Assembly (NCBI GenBank): GCA_022730075.1
Contig: DZBX01000009.1
Span: 1-40,330, forward strand
Direction of reading: 5' to 3'
DNA from: Rhodanobacter sp.
GTDB lineage: Bacteria > Pseudomonadota > Gammaproteobacteria > Xanthomonadales > Rhodanobacteraceae
Length of the DNA: 40,330 nt
Shown here piece by piece: positions 1 to 12,518 of the stretch. Under the pieces are notes generated by a model, which worked only from the letters and a program-made list of their open reading frames with translations, made no database searches and was not told the DNA's origin. The position numbers and the translations under genes were made by a program. Each line of letters opens with the position of its first letter. Positions within the stretch are counted from its first letter, which is position 1.

Positions 1-30
1 TGGCCTGCGCGGGATGAAATCATCCTGATT

Positions 31-1512
<1,482 letters not shown>

Positions 1513-1559
1513 TCAAGCGCCAAGTTGCCAATTGCCGGGCCCTGAGTCCCGGCCGTGCA

Positions 1560-2831
1560 TCACAAGCCCAGCAGCATGCGCTGCGGGTTTTCCAGCTGGT
1601 TCTTGATGTCCACCAGAAACAGCACTGCGTCCTTGCCGTCGATGATGCGGTGGTCGTAGCTGATCGCCACGTACATCATCGGCGCGGCGACGACCTGGCC
1701 GTTTTCGACGATGGCGCGTTCCTTGATCGTGTGCATGCCGAGGATGGCGCTCTGCGGCGGGTTGACAATGGGCGTGGAGAACAGCGAGCCGAAGGTACCG
1801 CCGTTGGTGATGGTGAAGGTTCCGCCATGCAGATCCTCGAGCGTGAGGCCGCCTTCGCGCGCCTTTTTGGCATAGCCGGCGATGGCGGTTTCGATGTCGG
1901 CAAAGCCCATGTCCTGCGCGTCGCGCAGCACCGGCGTCACCAGGCCGCGCTCGGTGGATACCGCCACCGAGATGTCCTGGTAGCCGTGATAGATGACGTC
2001 GTTGCCGTCCACCGACGCGTTGACGATCGGGCGCCGCTTCAGCGCTTCACAGGCGGCCTTCACGAAGAAGCTCATGAAACCGAGCTTGATGCCGTGGGTC
2101 TTTTCGAACTGCTCGCCAAGCTCCTTGCGCAGCGCGGCGACCCGCGCCAGGTTGATTTCGTTGAACGAGGTCAGCATGGCGATCGAGTTCTTCGATTGCA
2201 TCAGGCGTTCGGCGATCTTGGCGCGCATGCGCGTCATCGCCACGCGTTCCTCGGGGCGGCCGTCGGCGCCACGCGCAGCCGCAGGCGTCGCGCCGGCAAC
2301 ACCGCCCCTGGCGTTGCTGCCGCGCATGAAGCTGACCAGGTCTTCCTTGGTCACGCGGCCATCGCGGCCACTGCCGCTGACCTTGGTCGGGTCGATGTGC
2401 TCCTCGCCGACGATGCGCAGGCCGGCGGGTGAAAGCTGCGCGCTGCTCGCCGCTGAATTGGCCGATGGCGCAGGCGCAGGCGTCGTGCTGGCCTTGGCCG
2501 TCGTGGCGTTTGCCGCCGCGGCGGACTTGGACGCCGGCGCCGGCGAGGCTGCGCTCGTTACCGCACCTGCAGTACCGGCACTCGCTTGCGCCACGCCTTC
2601 CTCGATCACCGCGATCAATTCCTGGCTGGTGACCGTGCTGCCGCTGTCCTTGACGATCTGCTTGAGCACGCCATCGACCGGCGAAGGCACTTCCAGCACG
2701 ACTTTGTCGGTTTCCAGGTCCACCAGATTTTCGTCACGCTTGACCGCATCACCGGGCTTCTTGTGCCAGGTGGCGATGGTGGCGTCGGAAACCGACTCGG
2801 GCAGCACGGGGACTTTGATTTCGATGGCCAT
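1560..2831 (-). CDS. sucB: 2-oxoglutarate dehydrogenase E2, dihydrolipoyl succinyltransferase
   Basis: This is the core subunit of the 2-oxoglutarate dehydrogenase complex and transfers succinyl groups from lipoate to CoA. The 423-residue protein has one N-terminal lipoyl domain with the modified lysine at K43 (motif [11 protein letters not shown]). An Ala/Pro/Thr-rich swinging linker follows, then a peripheral-subunit-binding domain ([11 protein letters not shown] to VTKEDL). The C-terminal acyltransferase domain has the active-site motif DHRIIDG. The start at 2831 gives the canonical MAIEIKVP N-terminus and has an AAGGAA ribosome-binding site; the open frame extends much further upstream through the end of sucA, but that part is not coding. 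It lies 50 bp downstream of sucA. One lipoyl domain and the length fit SucB rather than AceF. Confidence 0.97.
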   Translation of the reverse strand: MAIEIKVPVLPESVSDATIATWHKKPGDAVKRDENLVDLETDKVVLEVPSPVDGVLKQIVKDSGSTVTSQELIAVIEEGVAQASAGTAGAVTSAASPAPASKSAAAANATTAKASTTPAPAPSANSAASSAQLSPAGLRIVGEEHIDPTKVSGSGRDGRVTKEDLVSFMRGSNARGGVAGATPAAARGADGRPEERVAMTRMRAKIAERLMQSKNSIAMLTSFNEINLARVAALRKELGEQFEKTHGIKLGFMSFFVKAACEALKRRPIVNASVDGNDVIYHGYQDISVAVSTERGLVTPVLRDAQDMGFADIETAIAGYAKKAREGGLTLEDLHGGTFTITNGGTFGSLFSTPIVNPPQSAILGMHTIKERAIVENGQVVAAPMMYVAISYDHRIIDGKDAVLFLVDIKNQLENPQRMLLGL

Positions 2832-2881
2832 GGCGCGTGATTCCTTCGGGATGGCTTGGAATGGATGGCAGGCTGGGTGGA

Positions 2882-5713
2882 TCAGTCGTTGGCGTCGGCG
2901 CCCACCGGGCCGACCAGCGCATGTTCGACCAGTGCATTCTGTTCGGCTACGTGCGTGTTGTAGTGGCCGCAAGCCGGTGCCGGTGAGCGTGCGCGTCCGG
3001 CATAACCGAGGGTACGCCCGCCGGCGACTGTCTGCAGGTGGTGGCGGATCTGGAACCAGGCGCCCTGATTCATGGGCTCTTCCTGGCACCAGACCATCTC
3101 GCTCGCGGCCGGGAAACGCTCCAGCTCCTGCGCCACGGCAGTGCGCGGGAACGGGTACAACTGCTCGACCCGCACCAGCGCCACATCCTGGATGCCGGCT
3201 TTTTCCGCATGCTCGAGCAGGTCGTAGTAGACCTTGCCCGCGCACAGCACCACGCGCCGCACCTTCTGCCCGGCTTTGGCGGTGCAATCGGCGAGCACGC
3301 GCTGGAAGCTGCCGCGCGCCAGATCATCGATGCTGGAGACCGCCAGTTTGTGGCGCAGCAGCGACTTGGGCGTCATCACGATCAGCGGTTTGCGCGCCTT
3401 GCCCAGCATCTGCCGGCGGATCATGTGGAACACTTGCGCCGGCGTGGTGGGTACGCACACCTGCATGTTGTGCAGCGCGCACAATTGCAGGTAGCGCTCG
3501 AGACGCGCGGAGGAGTGCTCCGGCCCCTGACCTTCATAACCGTGCGGCAAAAACAGCGTCAGCGCGGACAGCCGGTCCCATTTGGCTTCGCCGGAACTGA
3601 TGAACTGGTCGACGACGACCTGCGCGCCGTTGGCGAAATCGCCGAACTGGGCTTCCCAGATCGGCAGCGTGCGCGGCTCGGCGCTGGCGAAGCCGTATTC
3701 GTAGGCCATCACCGCCGCTTCCGACAGCGCCGAGTCGATGATCTCGACGTGCGCATCCTCGCGCACGCGCTTCAGCGGCGTGGTGGTGGCGCCGGTATCC
3801 TGGTCGTGCAGCACGGCATGACGATGGAAAAAGGTGCCGCGCGCGCTGTCCTGACCCACCAGGCGCAGGCCGTAGCCGTCATCCAGCAGCGTGGCGTAGG
3901 CCAGGTTCTCGGCATAGCCCCAGTCCAGTGGCTGCGCGCCGGCGGCCATCTTGCGGCGGTCGTCGTAGATCTTGGCCACACGCGGATGCAGCTTGATTTG
4001 CGCGGTGTCGGTGATCACGGCTTCCAGGCGCGCCAACTTGGCGCGCGCCACGCCGGTGGTGATTTCGGTGTCGAGCGTACCCGCGAGGTAAGGGCCCCAG
4101 TCCACGCGGAAGGCATCGGCCAGCGGCGCGGATAGCTGGGTGACCGGCTCGCCGGTTTCCAGATGCTTGCGATAATCCGCCATGCGCTGTTCGGTCTGGC
4201 TGCTGCTGATCACGCCGGCTTCGGCGAGGCGTCTGGCGTATTGCGTCAACGTGGTCGGCAGGTTGCGGATCACCTGATACATGCGCGGTTGCGTGGCGGC
4301 AGGCTCGTCCGCTTCGTTGTGGCCGTGGCGGCGATAGCAGATCAGGTCGATCATGATGTCGCGCTTGAAGGTCTGCCGGTACTCGAACGCCAGACGCGCG
4401 CAAAAGGCGACTGCTTCCGGGTCGTCGCCATTCACGTGCAGCACGGGCGCATTGATCATCTTGATGATGTCGGTGCAGTAGTGCGTGGAGCGCGCATCGT
4501 CCTGGCGCGAAATGGTGAAGCCGATCTGGTTGTTGATCACCACGTGCACGGTGCCGCCAACGCCAAAGCCGCGCGTTTGCGAAAGGTTGAACAATTCCGC
4601 GTTGACACCCTGGCCGGCGAGCGCGGCGTCGCCGTGGACCAGCACTGGCAACACCTCGCGGCGGTCGTTGTCGCCGCGCCGCGTCTGCCGCGCGCGCACC
4701 GAGCCCAGCACCATCGGATTAACGATCTCCAGGTGCGACGGGTTGAACGCCAGCGCGATGTGGATCGGGCCGCCCTGGGTATGCACGTCGGCGCTGAAGC
4801 CGAGGTGATACTTCACGTCGCCCGAATGCCCGGGATCGTCGGGATGCTCGAAACGGCCCTCGAATTCATCGAACAGCAGACGTGGCGGCTTGCCCATCGT
4901 GTTGATCAGTACATTCAGGCGGCCGCGATGCGCCATGCCGAGCACCAGTTCGCGCACACCGCTGCCGCCACAGCTCTCGACCAGCGTGTCCAGTAGCGGG
5001 ATCAGGCTCTCGCCGCCCTCCAGGGAAAATCTTTTCTGCCCGACGTACTTGGTGTGCAGATAGCGTTCCAGCCCTTCGGCGGCGATCAGGCGATCGAGCA
5101 CGCGCAGGCGTTGCGCGGGCTCGCTGAGGAAATTGCCCGCGGCACGCTCCAGTCGCTCCTGCAGCCAGCGGCGCTGATCGTGATCGGCGATATGCATGAA
5201 CTCGGCGCCGATCGTGCCGGTGTAAGTGCGCCGCAGTTTCTCGACGAAACGTCCCAGCGGCATGCGCGTTTCGCCACCGGCGTAGCTGCCGGTGTCGAAC
5301 GATGTATCCATGTCATCCGCATCGAGACCATGGTAGGCCGGGTCCAGATCCGGGGCCGCCGGTTTGCTGGCGCGATCCAGTGGATCGAGGTCGGCGGCCA
5401 GGTGTCCGCGTGAACGGAATGCCGTGAGCAGACGCAGCACCGCGCCCTGCTTGCGTGCGTGGCGGTCATCGGCGGCCAGCGCGGTGCGTCCGTGCGCGCC
5501 AAGTCGCTGCGCCTGCTCGATACGTTCGATGACCGGGCCATGCGCGACATCGCCGGCTTCGCGCCCATGCAGACTTTTGAAATAACCGTCCCAATCCTTG
5601 CCGACGCTGGCTGGGTCAGCCAGCCAAGCCTCGTATTGGGCTTCGACATAGGTGGCGTTGCCGCCAGCGATGGGAGACGAGAGGAGGAATTCGCGGATGC
5701 GGTTGGCGCTCAC
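2882..5713 (-). CDS. sucA: 2-oxoglutarate dehydrogenase E1 component
   Basis: This thiamine-diphosphate enzyme decarboxylates 2-oxoglutarate and succinylates the lipoyl arm of SucB, committing carbon to the second half of the TCA cycle. The 943-residue length is typical of SucA. The N-terminus has the short E1o helix that docks on E2 ([13 protein letters not shown]). The central thiamine-binding region contains [10 protein letters not shown] and a [10 protein letters not shown] segment, and the C-terminal transketolase half includes a [13 protein letters not shown] segment. The start is GTG at 5713; no strong ribosome-binding site is visible, but the N-terminal residues match the family well. 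It is the first gene of sucA-sucB-lpd and has a candidate promoter about 70 bp upstream. Confidence 0.97.
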   Translation of the reverse strand: MSANRIREFLLSSPIAGGNATYVEAQYEAWLADPASVGKDWDGYFKSLHGREAGDVAHGPVIERIEQAQRLGAHGRTALAADDRHARKQGAVLRLLTAFRSRGHLAADLDPLDRASKPAAPDLDPAYHGLDADDMDTSFDTGSYAGGETRMPLGRFVEKLRRTYTGTIGAEFMHIADHDQRRWLQERLERAAGNFLSEPAQRLRVLDRLIAAEGLERYLHTKYVGQKRFSLEGGESLIPLLDTLVESCGGSGVRELVLGMAHRGRLNVLINTMGKPPRLLFDEFEGRFEHPDDPGHSGDVKYHLGFSADVHTQGGPIHIALAFNPSHLEIVNPMVLGSVRARQTRRGDNDRREVLPVLVHGDAALAGQGVNAELFNLSQTRGFGVGGTVHVVINNQIGFTISRQDDARSTHYCTDIIKMINAPVLHVNGDDPEAVAFCARLAFEYRQTFKRDIMIDLICYRRHGHNEADEPAATQPRMYQVIRNLPTTLTQYARRLAEAGVISSSQTEQRMADYRKHLETGEPVTQLSAPLADAFRVDWGPYLAGTLDTEITTGVARAKLARLEAVITDTAQIKLHPRVAKIYDDRRKMAAGAQPLDWGYAENLAYATLLDDGYGLRLVGQDSARGTFFHRHAVLHDQDTGATTTPLKRVREDAHVEIIDSALSEAAVMAYEYGFASAEPRTLPIWEAQFGDFANGAQVVVDQFISSGEAKWDRLSALTLFLPHGYEGQGPEHSSARLERYLQLCALHNMQVCVPTTPAQVFHMIRRQMLGKARKPLIVMTPKSLLRHKLAVSSIDDLARGSFQRVLADCTAKAGQKVRRVVLCAGKVYYDLLEHAEKAGIQDVALVRVEQLYPFPRTAVAQELERFPAASEMVWCQEEPMNQGAWFQIRHHLQTVAGGRTLGYAGRARSPAPACGHYNTHVAEQNALVEHALVGPVGADAND

Positions 5714-5768
5714 GGTGACACCGGGACGGGAAAGAGGGTGCTCGCAATACTGCGACGGGCATGCAGTG

Positions 5769-5796
5769 GCGGCTTATCCAGATAATTATAAGCCGC
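5769..5796. repeat. Inverted repeat upstream of sucA
   Basis: GCGGCTTAT and ATAAGCCGC form a perfect 9-bp stem around a 10-base loop. The repeat overlaps the TATAAT box of the candidate sucA promoter and shares bases with a second dyad at 5792-5806. No T-run follows on either strand, so an intrinsic terminator is unlikely. It may be an operator or a hairpin at the start of the sucA leader. Confidence 0.5.
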
Positions 5797-5816
5797 ATGA
5801 TGCGGCGCTGCGACAA
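5785..5816 (-). promoter_or_regulatory. Candidate sucA-sucB-lpd promoter with spacer dyad
   Basis: On the minus strand a perfect -10 box TATAAT (5785-5790) is preceded at 20 bp by TTGTCG (5811-5816). The 20-bp spacer is longer than the usual 17 and contains a perfect dyad, GCCGCAT-C-ATGCGGC (5792-5806). A start near 5778 would give a leader of about 65 bases before the GTG of sucA. A long spacer with a dyad is the layout used by MerR-family activators, but nothing here identifies the regulator. Confidence 0.5.
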
Positions 5817-5850
5817 TTCGTGTGCTTTGCGTGGTGTCGTTCACGCCGCA

Positions 5851-6807
5851 TCAAATTTGCAAAGGCTGCAATTCGCGCAGCGTTTGCGAGCGTGACCAGA
5901 CCTGGTCGAAATAGGCGGCGAGTTGCGCATTGCGGCCAGGCGCAAAGGTATTGCCGTGGGCCTCGTGGCGCGAGGCCATGGTGCGCAACAGATAGCCGCC
6001 GCAATCGTTGAGCAGGAAGGCCGATCGGTATTGCAGATCGGCATCTTCGACCGGCTGCCGCAGCAGGATTGCGCTCGGCAGACGCTGGATCAACGGCAGC
6101 AGGCGATGGCCATCGCGCAATGCCGACTCGGGTTGTTGCACCAGCACGCGAAGTTGCGTGCCGCGACCGCGCACGGCTAGCACGCGCAGTGCCTCAAGTA
6201 TGGGCGCCTGCTCGAGCACGCCGGGCTCGAGATCGCGCGCGTACAGCATGACGCCATGTCGTGCATCGTGCAGCAGGCGCAACATGGCGGCGACCAGTGT
6301 GGCGAGGTCATCGGCTTGCAGGGGTACGGCCGGGGGCGCTGGCTGCAACGCGCGTGGCGCGCGCGCAGCGAAGGGTTCCAGCGCGAGTCGCATCATGCGG
6401 TGCGGGATGTCGGCATCGAGATAGGTATCGCCATAAGGGATAAACCCGGCGCGTGCATAGAAATCGATTGCGTGTTGTTGTGCGCTGAGCTGCACCTCGG
6501 ACCAGCCCAACGCGCGCGCCTCGGCGATCAGGTGGGTGAGCAGCGCCATGCCCACGCCGCGGCCGCGCCAATCGGCCAGCACGGCCATGCGCCCGATGCG
6601 TCGTTGCGGGGTCAGGCGCGCGCAGCCGATCGCGCTGCCGTCCAGCGCCAGCGCCAGCACGTGACGTGAAACGGCATCAAGATCGTCCCACTCGTCCTCG
6701 GCAGCGATGCGTTGCTCGCGGATGAACACGTCATCGCGCACGCTGCGCAGGGCCGCAGCATCGGTCGGCCAGTGCGCCGGAACGAGGTGGAAGTCGGCGC
6801 TGATCAT
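5851..6807 (-). CDS. GNAT N-acetyltransferase with extra C-terminal domain
   Basis: The N-terminal half (about residues 1-145) is a GNAT acetyltransferase: it has the acetyl-CoA binding signature in RGRGVGMALL and the closing FYARAGF element, in the style of the ElaA/YjcF group. A linker of about 20 Ala/Pro-rich residues leads to a second domain (about 165-318). That domain has alternating strands such as QLRVLVQQP and a repeated YLLRT/ILLRQP pattern, and I could not assign it with certainty; it resembles the domain catalogued as DUF7931 in this bacterial group (from memory, not searched). The ATG at 6807 overlaps the stop of roxA as ATGA, so the two genes are probably translationally coupled. 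Substrate unknown; free amino acid, polyamine and protein acetylation are all possible. Confidence 0.85.
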   Translation of the reverse strand: MISADFHLVPAHWPTDAAALRSVRDDVFIREQRIAAEDEWDDLDAVSRHVLALALDGSAIGCARLTPQRRIGRMAVLADWRGRGVGMALLTHLIAEARALGWSEVQLSAQQHAIDFYARAGFIPYGDTYLDADIPHRMMRLALEPFAARAPRALQPAPPAVPLQADDLATLVAAMLRLLHDARHGVMLYARDLEPGVLEQAPILEALRVLAVRGRGTQLRVLVQQPESALRDGHRLLPLIQRLPSAILLRQPVEDADLQYRSAFLLNDCGGYLLRTMASRHEAHGNTFAPGRNAQLAAYFDQVWSRSQTLRELQPLQI

Positions 6808-8087
6808 GCCCGCTTGCGCGGCGCATGGGCGAATTGCACGCAGCCGACGGCCAGCAGATCGCGCAATGCCGTCAGTGCGACACTGTCGCGCAGTACCGCG
6901 TCGTCAGGCTCGATGCGCGCATTCGCGCACAGGGCTTCTGCCAGCGCGCGCGGGCAATGCACGATGTGCCCCGCGGCGAACAGCGAGGCGCCCGCGGCAC
7001 CATGCTCGATCCAGGCGAAGCGCGCGAATGGGTGGCGCAGCACCGCGCGACCACTGAGCAGCATGGTGCGCACCTGCTCCAGTGATGCCGGCGGGCTGTC
7101 ACCGGCGATCGGCGCGGCGCTGCGATAGCGCGTGATCATGCAGCCGAACCAGAGCGCCAGTTCGCCAGCCTTGATGCGCTGCGCGAAAGGCCCCAGTTGC
7201 GCACGCACGCGTGCCAGCGCCGCGGAATCAATCAGGCCCGGTGCGCGCGCCGGGCGCAGAGCGGGGTCGCTGTAGCGCCGGGTATCGGGCAGTTGCTCGG
7301 CGAGGTGCTCGGCCAGATCCAGCAGCAATTCGGACTCGGCCGGTGCGCGCATGCCGATCGAGAATGTCATGCAAGTGCCTTCGGCCACGCCATCGTGGGG
7401 AATATCAGGGGGCAGGTACAATATGTCGCCTGGTTCCAGCACGAAATCGTGGGTCGGCGTGAACTCGGCCAGCAGTTTCAGATCGGTGCCGGAGCGCAGT
7501 TCGCGCGGCGCGTTGCGTTCGGTGCTGATGCTCCAGCGCCGCTTGCCGATCCCTTGCACCAGAAACACATCGTACTGGTCGATGTGCGGACCGACACCGC
7601 CGCCGTCGGTGGCGTAGCTGACCATCACGTCGTCGATGCGCCAGGTTGGCAGGAAGCGCACGAAGTCCAGCAGGCCGGCGACCTCGGCATCCCACTTGTC
7701 GACGTCCTGCACCAGCAGGGTCCAGTCGCGCTCGGGCAAGTTGGTGAACGTGGCCTCACTGTAGGGCCCGGGCTGCAGTGTCCACGATGCGCGCTTACGC
7801 TCGCGGAGCACGATGCGCGCCAGCGCGGTTTCCTCGCAGGCGAGGCCAGCGAGGTCCTCGGGCGTGATCGGCACTTGCCAGCCGGCCAGTGCGCCGCGGA
7901 CCAGCAAGGGATGCTTTTGCCAATACCGGGTGAGGAAACGCGAGGGCGGCATGCCCAGCGGCATGCCATGGCTGGCACTGACCTCAAGCGCGGGCGTGGC
8001 GGGCCGCGCGCGCGGCCGCGATCTGGCTGCGGCGGGTCGAGCCGGGCTTGTGGCTCCGGGGCGCGGGTCAGTGTTTTTTCTGCGCAT
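6804..8087 (-). CDS. roxA: JmjC/cupin 50S ribosomal protein L16 arginine hydroxylase (RoxA/YcfD family)
   Basis: The protein belongs to the Fe(II)/2-oxoglutarate oxygenases that hydroxylate an arginine of ribosomal protein L16. The iron triad is visible as H168, D170 (GPHIDQYDVF) and H231 (PPDIPHDG), and the family hallmark YWQKHPLLVRGA is at about residues 54-65. The C-terminal winged-helix part is present. The 427-residue length includes about 40 extra N-terminal residues rich in Arg, Ala and Pro. The start at 8087 has a good AGGT ribosome-binding site, whereas the later methionines 42 and 46 would give a more standard N-terminus, so the true start is not certain. The gene lies 9 bp after purB, an association also seen near purB in E. 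coli, and overlaps the following GNAT gene. Confidence 0.9.
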   Translation of the reverse strand: MRRKNTDPRPGATSPARPAAARSRPRARPATPALEVSASHGMPLGMPPSRFLTRYWQKHPLLVRGALAGWQVPITPEDLAGLACEETALARIVLRERKRASWTLQPGPYSEATFTNLPERDWTLLVQDVDKWDAEVAGLLDFVRFLPTWRIDDVMVSYATDGGGVGPHIDQYDVFLVQGIGKRRWSISTERNAPRELRSGTDLKLLAEFTPTHDFVLEPGDILYLPPDIPHDGVAEGTCMTFSIGMRAPAESELLLDLAEHLAEQLPDTRRYSDPALRPARAPGLIDSAALARVRAQLGPFAQRIKAGELALWFGCMITRYRSAAPIAGDSPPASLEQVRTMLLSGRAVLRHPFARFAWIEHGAAGASLFAAGHIVHCPRALAEALCANARIEPDDAVLRDSVALTALRDLLAVGCVQFAHAPRKRA

Positions 8088-8096
8088 GGATCGACC

Positions 8097-9464
8097 TCAG
8101 ATGTCGCGTGCCAAATTGCCCGCGAGGCCGGTGTAGCTGGCGGGGGTGAGGGCATGCAGGCGCGCCTTGACCGGCTCGGGGAGCTGCAGCGACTCGATGA
8201 ACGCTGCCAGTGCGGCTTGCGTGATCACGCGCCCGCGGGTCAGCGCCTTGAGTTGCTCGTAAGGCTCGGGCAAGCCGTGGCGGCGCATCACCGTTTGCAC
8301 GGCTTCAGCCAGCACCTCCCATGCGCCCTCCAGATCCGTGGCCATGCGCGCCGGATCGGCGTCGAGCTTGCCGAGGCCGCGCGCCAAAGCGGTCAGCGCG
8401 ACCAGGGTGTGGCCAAAGCCGGTGCCCAGTGCACGCAGCACGGTCGAGTCGGTGAGATCACGCTGGAAGCGGCTGACGGGCAGTTTTTCGCTGAAGTGGC
8501 CCAGCAGCGCGTTGGCCAGGCCCAGATTGCCTTCGGCGTTTTCGAAGTCGATTGGATTGACCTTGTGCGGCATGGTCGATGAACCCACTTCGCCGGCTCT
8601 GAGCGCCAGCTTGAAATAGCCCATCGCGATGTAGCCCCACAGGTCGCGCGTCAGATCGAGCAAGACGATGTTGGCACGGCGCACCGCGTCGCAGTATTCG
8701 GCGATGCCGTCGTGCGGCTCGATCTGCGTGGTCCATGGATTCCAGTGCAGCCCGAGACCCGCGACGAAGCCCTGCGCGAGTTGCTGCCAGTCGACCTCGG
8801 GATAGGCCACCACGTGCGCGTTGAAGTTGCCCACCGCACCGTTGATCTTGCCGTGGATTTCGACGGCTGCGAACTGCTGGCGCTGGCGCTGCAGACGCGC
8901 AACGACATTGGCCGACTCCTTGCCCAGCGTGGTCGGCGAAGCCGGCTGGCCGTGCGTGCGCGCCAGCATTGCCAGGTCGGCATGCGCATGCGCCATGGCG
9001 CGCAGTTGCGCGATGACGCCATCGAGTGCGGGCAGCAGCACGCTTTCGCGCGCGTCCTTGAGCATCAATGCATAGGCAAGGTTGTTGATGTCTTCACTGG
9101 TGCAGGCGAAGTGCACGAATTCAGTGGCCGCGACCGCACCGGGCAGGGCACCCATGCGCTGCTTGATGAAGTACTCGACCGCCTTGACGTCGTGGTTGGT
9201 GGTGCGCTCGATGCGCTTGATCGCGGCGGCGTCGTCGACGCTGAATTGCTCGCCGATGGCCAGCAGTGCGGCGCGCGTGGCGGTATCGAAGGCCGGCAAC
9301 TCGGGGATGTCGGGGTGTTCGGCCAGCGCCAGCAGCCAGGCAATCTCGACGCGCACGCGCCGGTGCATCAAACCGAATTCGCTGAATACCGGATGCAAGG
9401 CCGCGCATTGGCCGGCGTAGCGGCCATCCAGTGGCGAAAGCGCGACGAGAGCAGGGTGATCCAT
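8097..9464 (-). CDS. purB: Adenylosuccinate lyase
   Basis: The enzyme cleaves adenylosuccinate to AMP and fumarate, and SAICAR to AICAR and fumarate, in purine synthesis. The 455-residue protein begins with the family block ALSPLDGRYAGQ and carries the fumarase/aspartase signature in SSTMPHKVNPIDFENAEGN. The length agrees with the 456 residues of E. coli PurB. The ATG at 9464 was chosen over a TTG seven codons upstream because it matches the family N-terminus; neither start has a convincing ribosome-binding site. It leads a purB-roxA-GNAT operon and diverges from fumC, the other fumarate-metabolising lyase of the same superfamily. Confidence 0.96.
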   Translation of the reverse strand: MDHPALVALSPLDGRYAGQCAALHPVFSEFGLMHRRVRVEIAWLLALAEHPDIPELPAFDTATRAALLAIGEQFSVDDAAAIKRIERTTNHDVKAVEYFIKQRMGALPGAVAATEFVHFACTSEDINNLAYALMLKDARESVLLPALDGVIAQLRAMAHAHADLAMLARTHGQPASPTTLGKESANVVARLQRQRQQFAAVEIHGKINGAVGNFNAHVVAYPEVDWQQLAQGFVAGLGLHWNPWTTQIEPHDGIAEYCDAVRRANIVLLDLTRDLWGYIAMGYFKLALRAGEVGSSTMPHKVNPIDFENAEGNLGLANALLGHFSEKLPVSRFQRDLTDSTVLRALGTGFGHTLVALTALARGLGKLDADPARMATDLEGAWEVLAEAVQTVMRRHGLPEPYEQLKALTRGRVITQAALAAFIESLQLPEPVKARLHALTPASYTGLAGNLARDI

Positions 9465-9588
9465 GCGTGCGGGAGGCCGTGTCAAGAGACTGAAGTTTAC
9501 ACCGCGGGGCTATACTCAATGGCTTGCAAAGCGGCACAGGATGCCAGGCTTCGCAAGCCACACAGTCTCCCTGCACCAGGAACCCGCG
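9465..9588. promoter_or_regulatory. Divergent purB/fumC intergenic region
   Basis: These 124 bp must hold the promoters of both genes. On the plus strand TATACT (9511-9516) is a plausible -10 for fumC, but no good -35 stands 16-18 bp upstream. On the minus strand TTGACA (9480-9485) lies too close to the purB start to have a matching -10. The assignments are therefore only tentative. Confidence 0.35.
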
Positions 9589-10992
<1,404 letters not shown>

Positions 10993-11035
10993 CTCGCCCG
11001 CCGCAGCCTGTCGCCGCATCGCGTGGTCCGGTCGC

Positions 11036-12220
11036 TCACGACGCGGGCAGCTTGTCCTCCGCGTCGCGTGGCGCGTGGCGCAGCGCCCAGCCCAGCAGCG
11101 GTGGCGTCAGGATCGAGGTCAGCAGCGACATGGCGACGATCACCGCATAAACCTCGGCGCTGAAAACTCCCGCGGCCAGGCCAAGACTTGCCACCACCAC
11201 GCCGACTTCGCCACGCGGCACCATGCCGATGCCGATGGCCATCGCACTGCGGTGGCCCAGTTTGAGCGAGCCCAGATAAGCGCCCAGCCATTTGCTCACC
11301 ACCGCGAGGATCGTGGCGATGGCCAGCATGATCAGGGCCTCGGGGATCAAGAAGACGCGCACGTCCAGCTTGACGCCGGTCATCACGAAGAAAAACGGCG
11401 TCAGCAGTGTCAGCAGTGGCCTCATGTGGTGTTCCAGCCTTTCGCGCTGCTCGGTTTCGGATGCGATCAACCCAGCCAGAAAAGCGCCGATGATCGCCGC
11501 CAGCCCGAAGCGCGTCGACAACCAGGCCAGCCCCAGACACAGCGCCAGCACGATGCTCAGCGCCGACATGGTCATGCGTGGCCGCTCCAGCCACGACGAA
11601 CGCTTGCGCGCCACGCGCGTGCCCAGCCAGCCGACGACCACGACGAAGCCGATCGCCTCGGCCATCACCGTCAGCAGATGCACGGGGTCTGCCACGCCGC
11701 TGCTCTGCATCGATACCACGACACCCAGCAAGAGCATGGCGAGGATGTCGTCAATCACCGCCGCACCCAGGATCACGTGCGCTTCGCGTCGCTGCAACGC
11801 GCGCATCTCCTGCAGTACGCGTGCGGTGATGCCGGCCGAGGTGGCGACAAAAGCGGCCGCGATGAACATCGATTTGTTCCACGCAAAGCCCTCCAGGTGC
11901 GCCCACAGCGACGCACCGCCGAAGGGCACGATCACGCCCAGCGTGCCCACCAGGAACGCGATCAGGCCGACGCGCTTGAGATCGGCCAGACGCGTTTCCA
12001 GCCCCACCGCGAACAGCAGGAACACAACGCCGACTTCGGCCAGCGCATCCAGCACCACGCCTGGATGCACCCAGTTCAGCAGCGAAGGCCCGAGCAAGGC
12101 GCCGGCCACGATCTCGCCGACCACGCCCGGCATGCGCATGCGCTGCGCCAGTTCATCGCCGATGCGCGCGGCAACGAACACGATGAACAGCGACAACAGG
12201 ATGTCGGATGCGCTATGCAT
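11036..12220 (-). CDS. CPA2-family cation/proton antiporter (Kef/NapA type)
   Basis: This inner-membrane protein of 394 residues consists almost wholly of hydrophobic helices (about 11-13 segments), as expected for the monovalent cation:proton antiporter-2 family. The ion-binding helix has the paired aspartates in VIDDILAML, preceded by the TSAGITARV unwound-helix motif, and the late helix has the VPRGEVG element. No C-terminal KTN/TrkA nucleotide-binding domain follows, so it is closer to NapA-like exchangers than to full KefB/KefC. The start at 12220 has an AAGGA box about 12 bases upstream. Whether it carries Na+ or K+ cannot be read from the sequence. It is monocistronic and convergent with fumC. 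Confidence 0.9.
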   Translation of the reverse strand: MHSASDILLSLFIVFVAARIGDELAQRMRMPGVVGEIVAGALLGPSLLNWVHPGVVLDALAEVGVVFLLFAVGLETRLADLKRVGLIAFLVGTLGVIVPFGGASLWAHLEGFAWNKSMFIAAAFVATSAGITARVLQEMRALQRREAHVILGAAVIDDILAMLLLGVVVSMQSSGVADPVHLLTVMAEAIGFVVVVGWLGTRVARKRSSWLERPRMTMSALSIVLALCLGLAWLSTRFGLAAIIGAFLAGLIASETEQRERLEHHMRPLLTLLTPFFFVMTGVKLDVRVFLIPEALIMLAIATILAVVSKWLGAYLGSLKLGHRSAMAIGIGMVPRGEVGVVVASLGLAAGVFSAEVYAVIVAMSLLTSILTPPLLGWALRHAPRDAEDKLPAS

Positions 12221-12344
12221 GGGCTCGATCCTTGCGCTGGGTGTCAGCCGATGATGCTAACCCAGACGCTTCGACGGGCGGCATCAATCCAACGCGGCGG
12301 GCAATCATTGGCGCGGGGTGACGCAGGATGGTGTTGCGCGCGCG

Positions 12345-12374
12345 TTGACTGCGCACGGTGCCGCCACGTAAGAT
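12345..12374 (+). promoter_or_regulatory. Promoter of the tRNA cluster
   Basis: TTGACT (12345-12350) and TAAGAT (12369-12374) are separated by 18 bp and match the housekeeping sigma-70 pattern. Transcription would start near 12381, about 37 bases before the mature tRNA-Pro. No other convincing promoter was seen before the later tRNAs, so all five may share this one. Confidence 0.65.
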
Positions 12375-12417
12375 TCGGCGGCTTGGAAATTCGCAGTTGC
12401 AGGTGGATTGCCGGCGA

Positions 12418-12494
12418 CGGGGTATAGCTCAGTCTGGTAGAGCGCCAGCTTTGGGAGCTGGACGTCGGGGGTTCGAATCCCTCTACCCCGACCA
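12418..12494 (+). tRNA. tRNA-Pro (anticodon TGG)
   Basis: The acceptor stem CGGGGTA pairs with TACCCCG; the anticodon loop TTTGGGA gives TGG, reading CCA and other proline codons. The T-arm GGTTCGAATCC and an encoded CCA end are present. It is the first gene of the cluster. Confidence 0.97.
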
Positions 12495-12518
12495 AGGCGT
12501 GCTCTGTCAGGTGATCAT

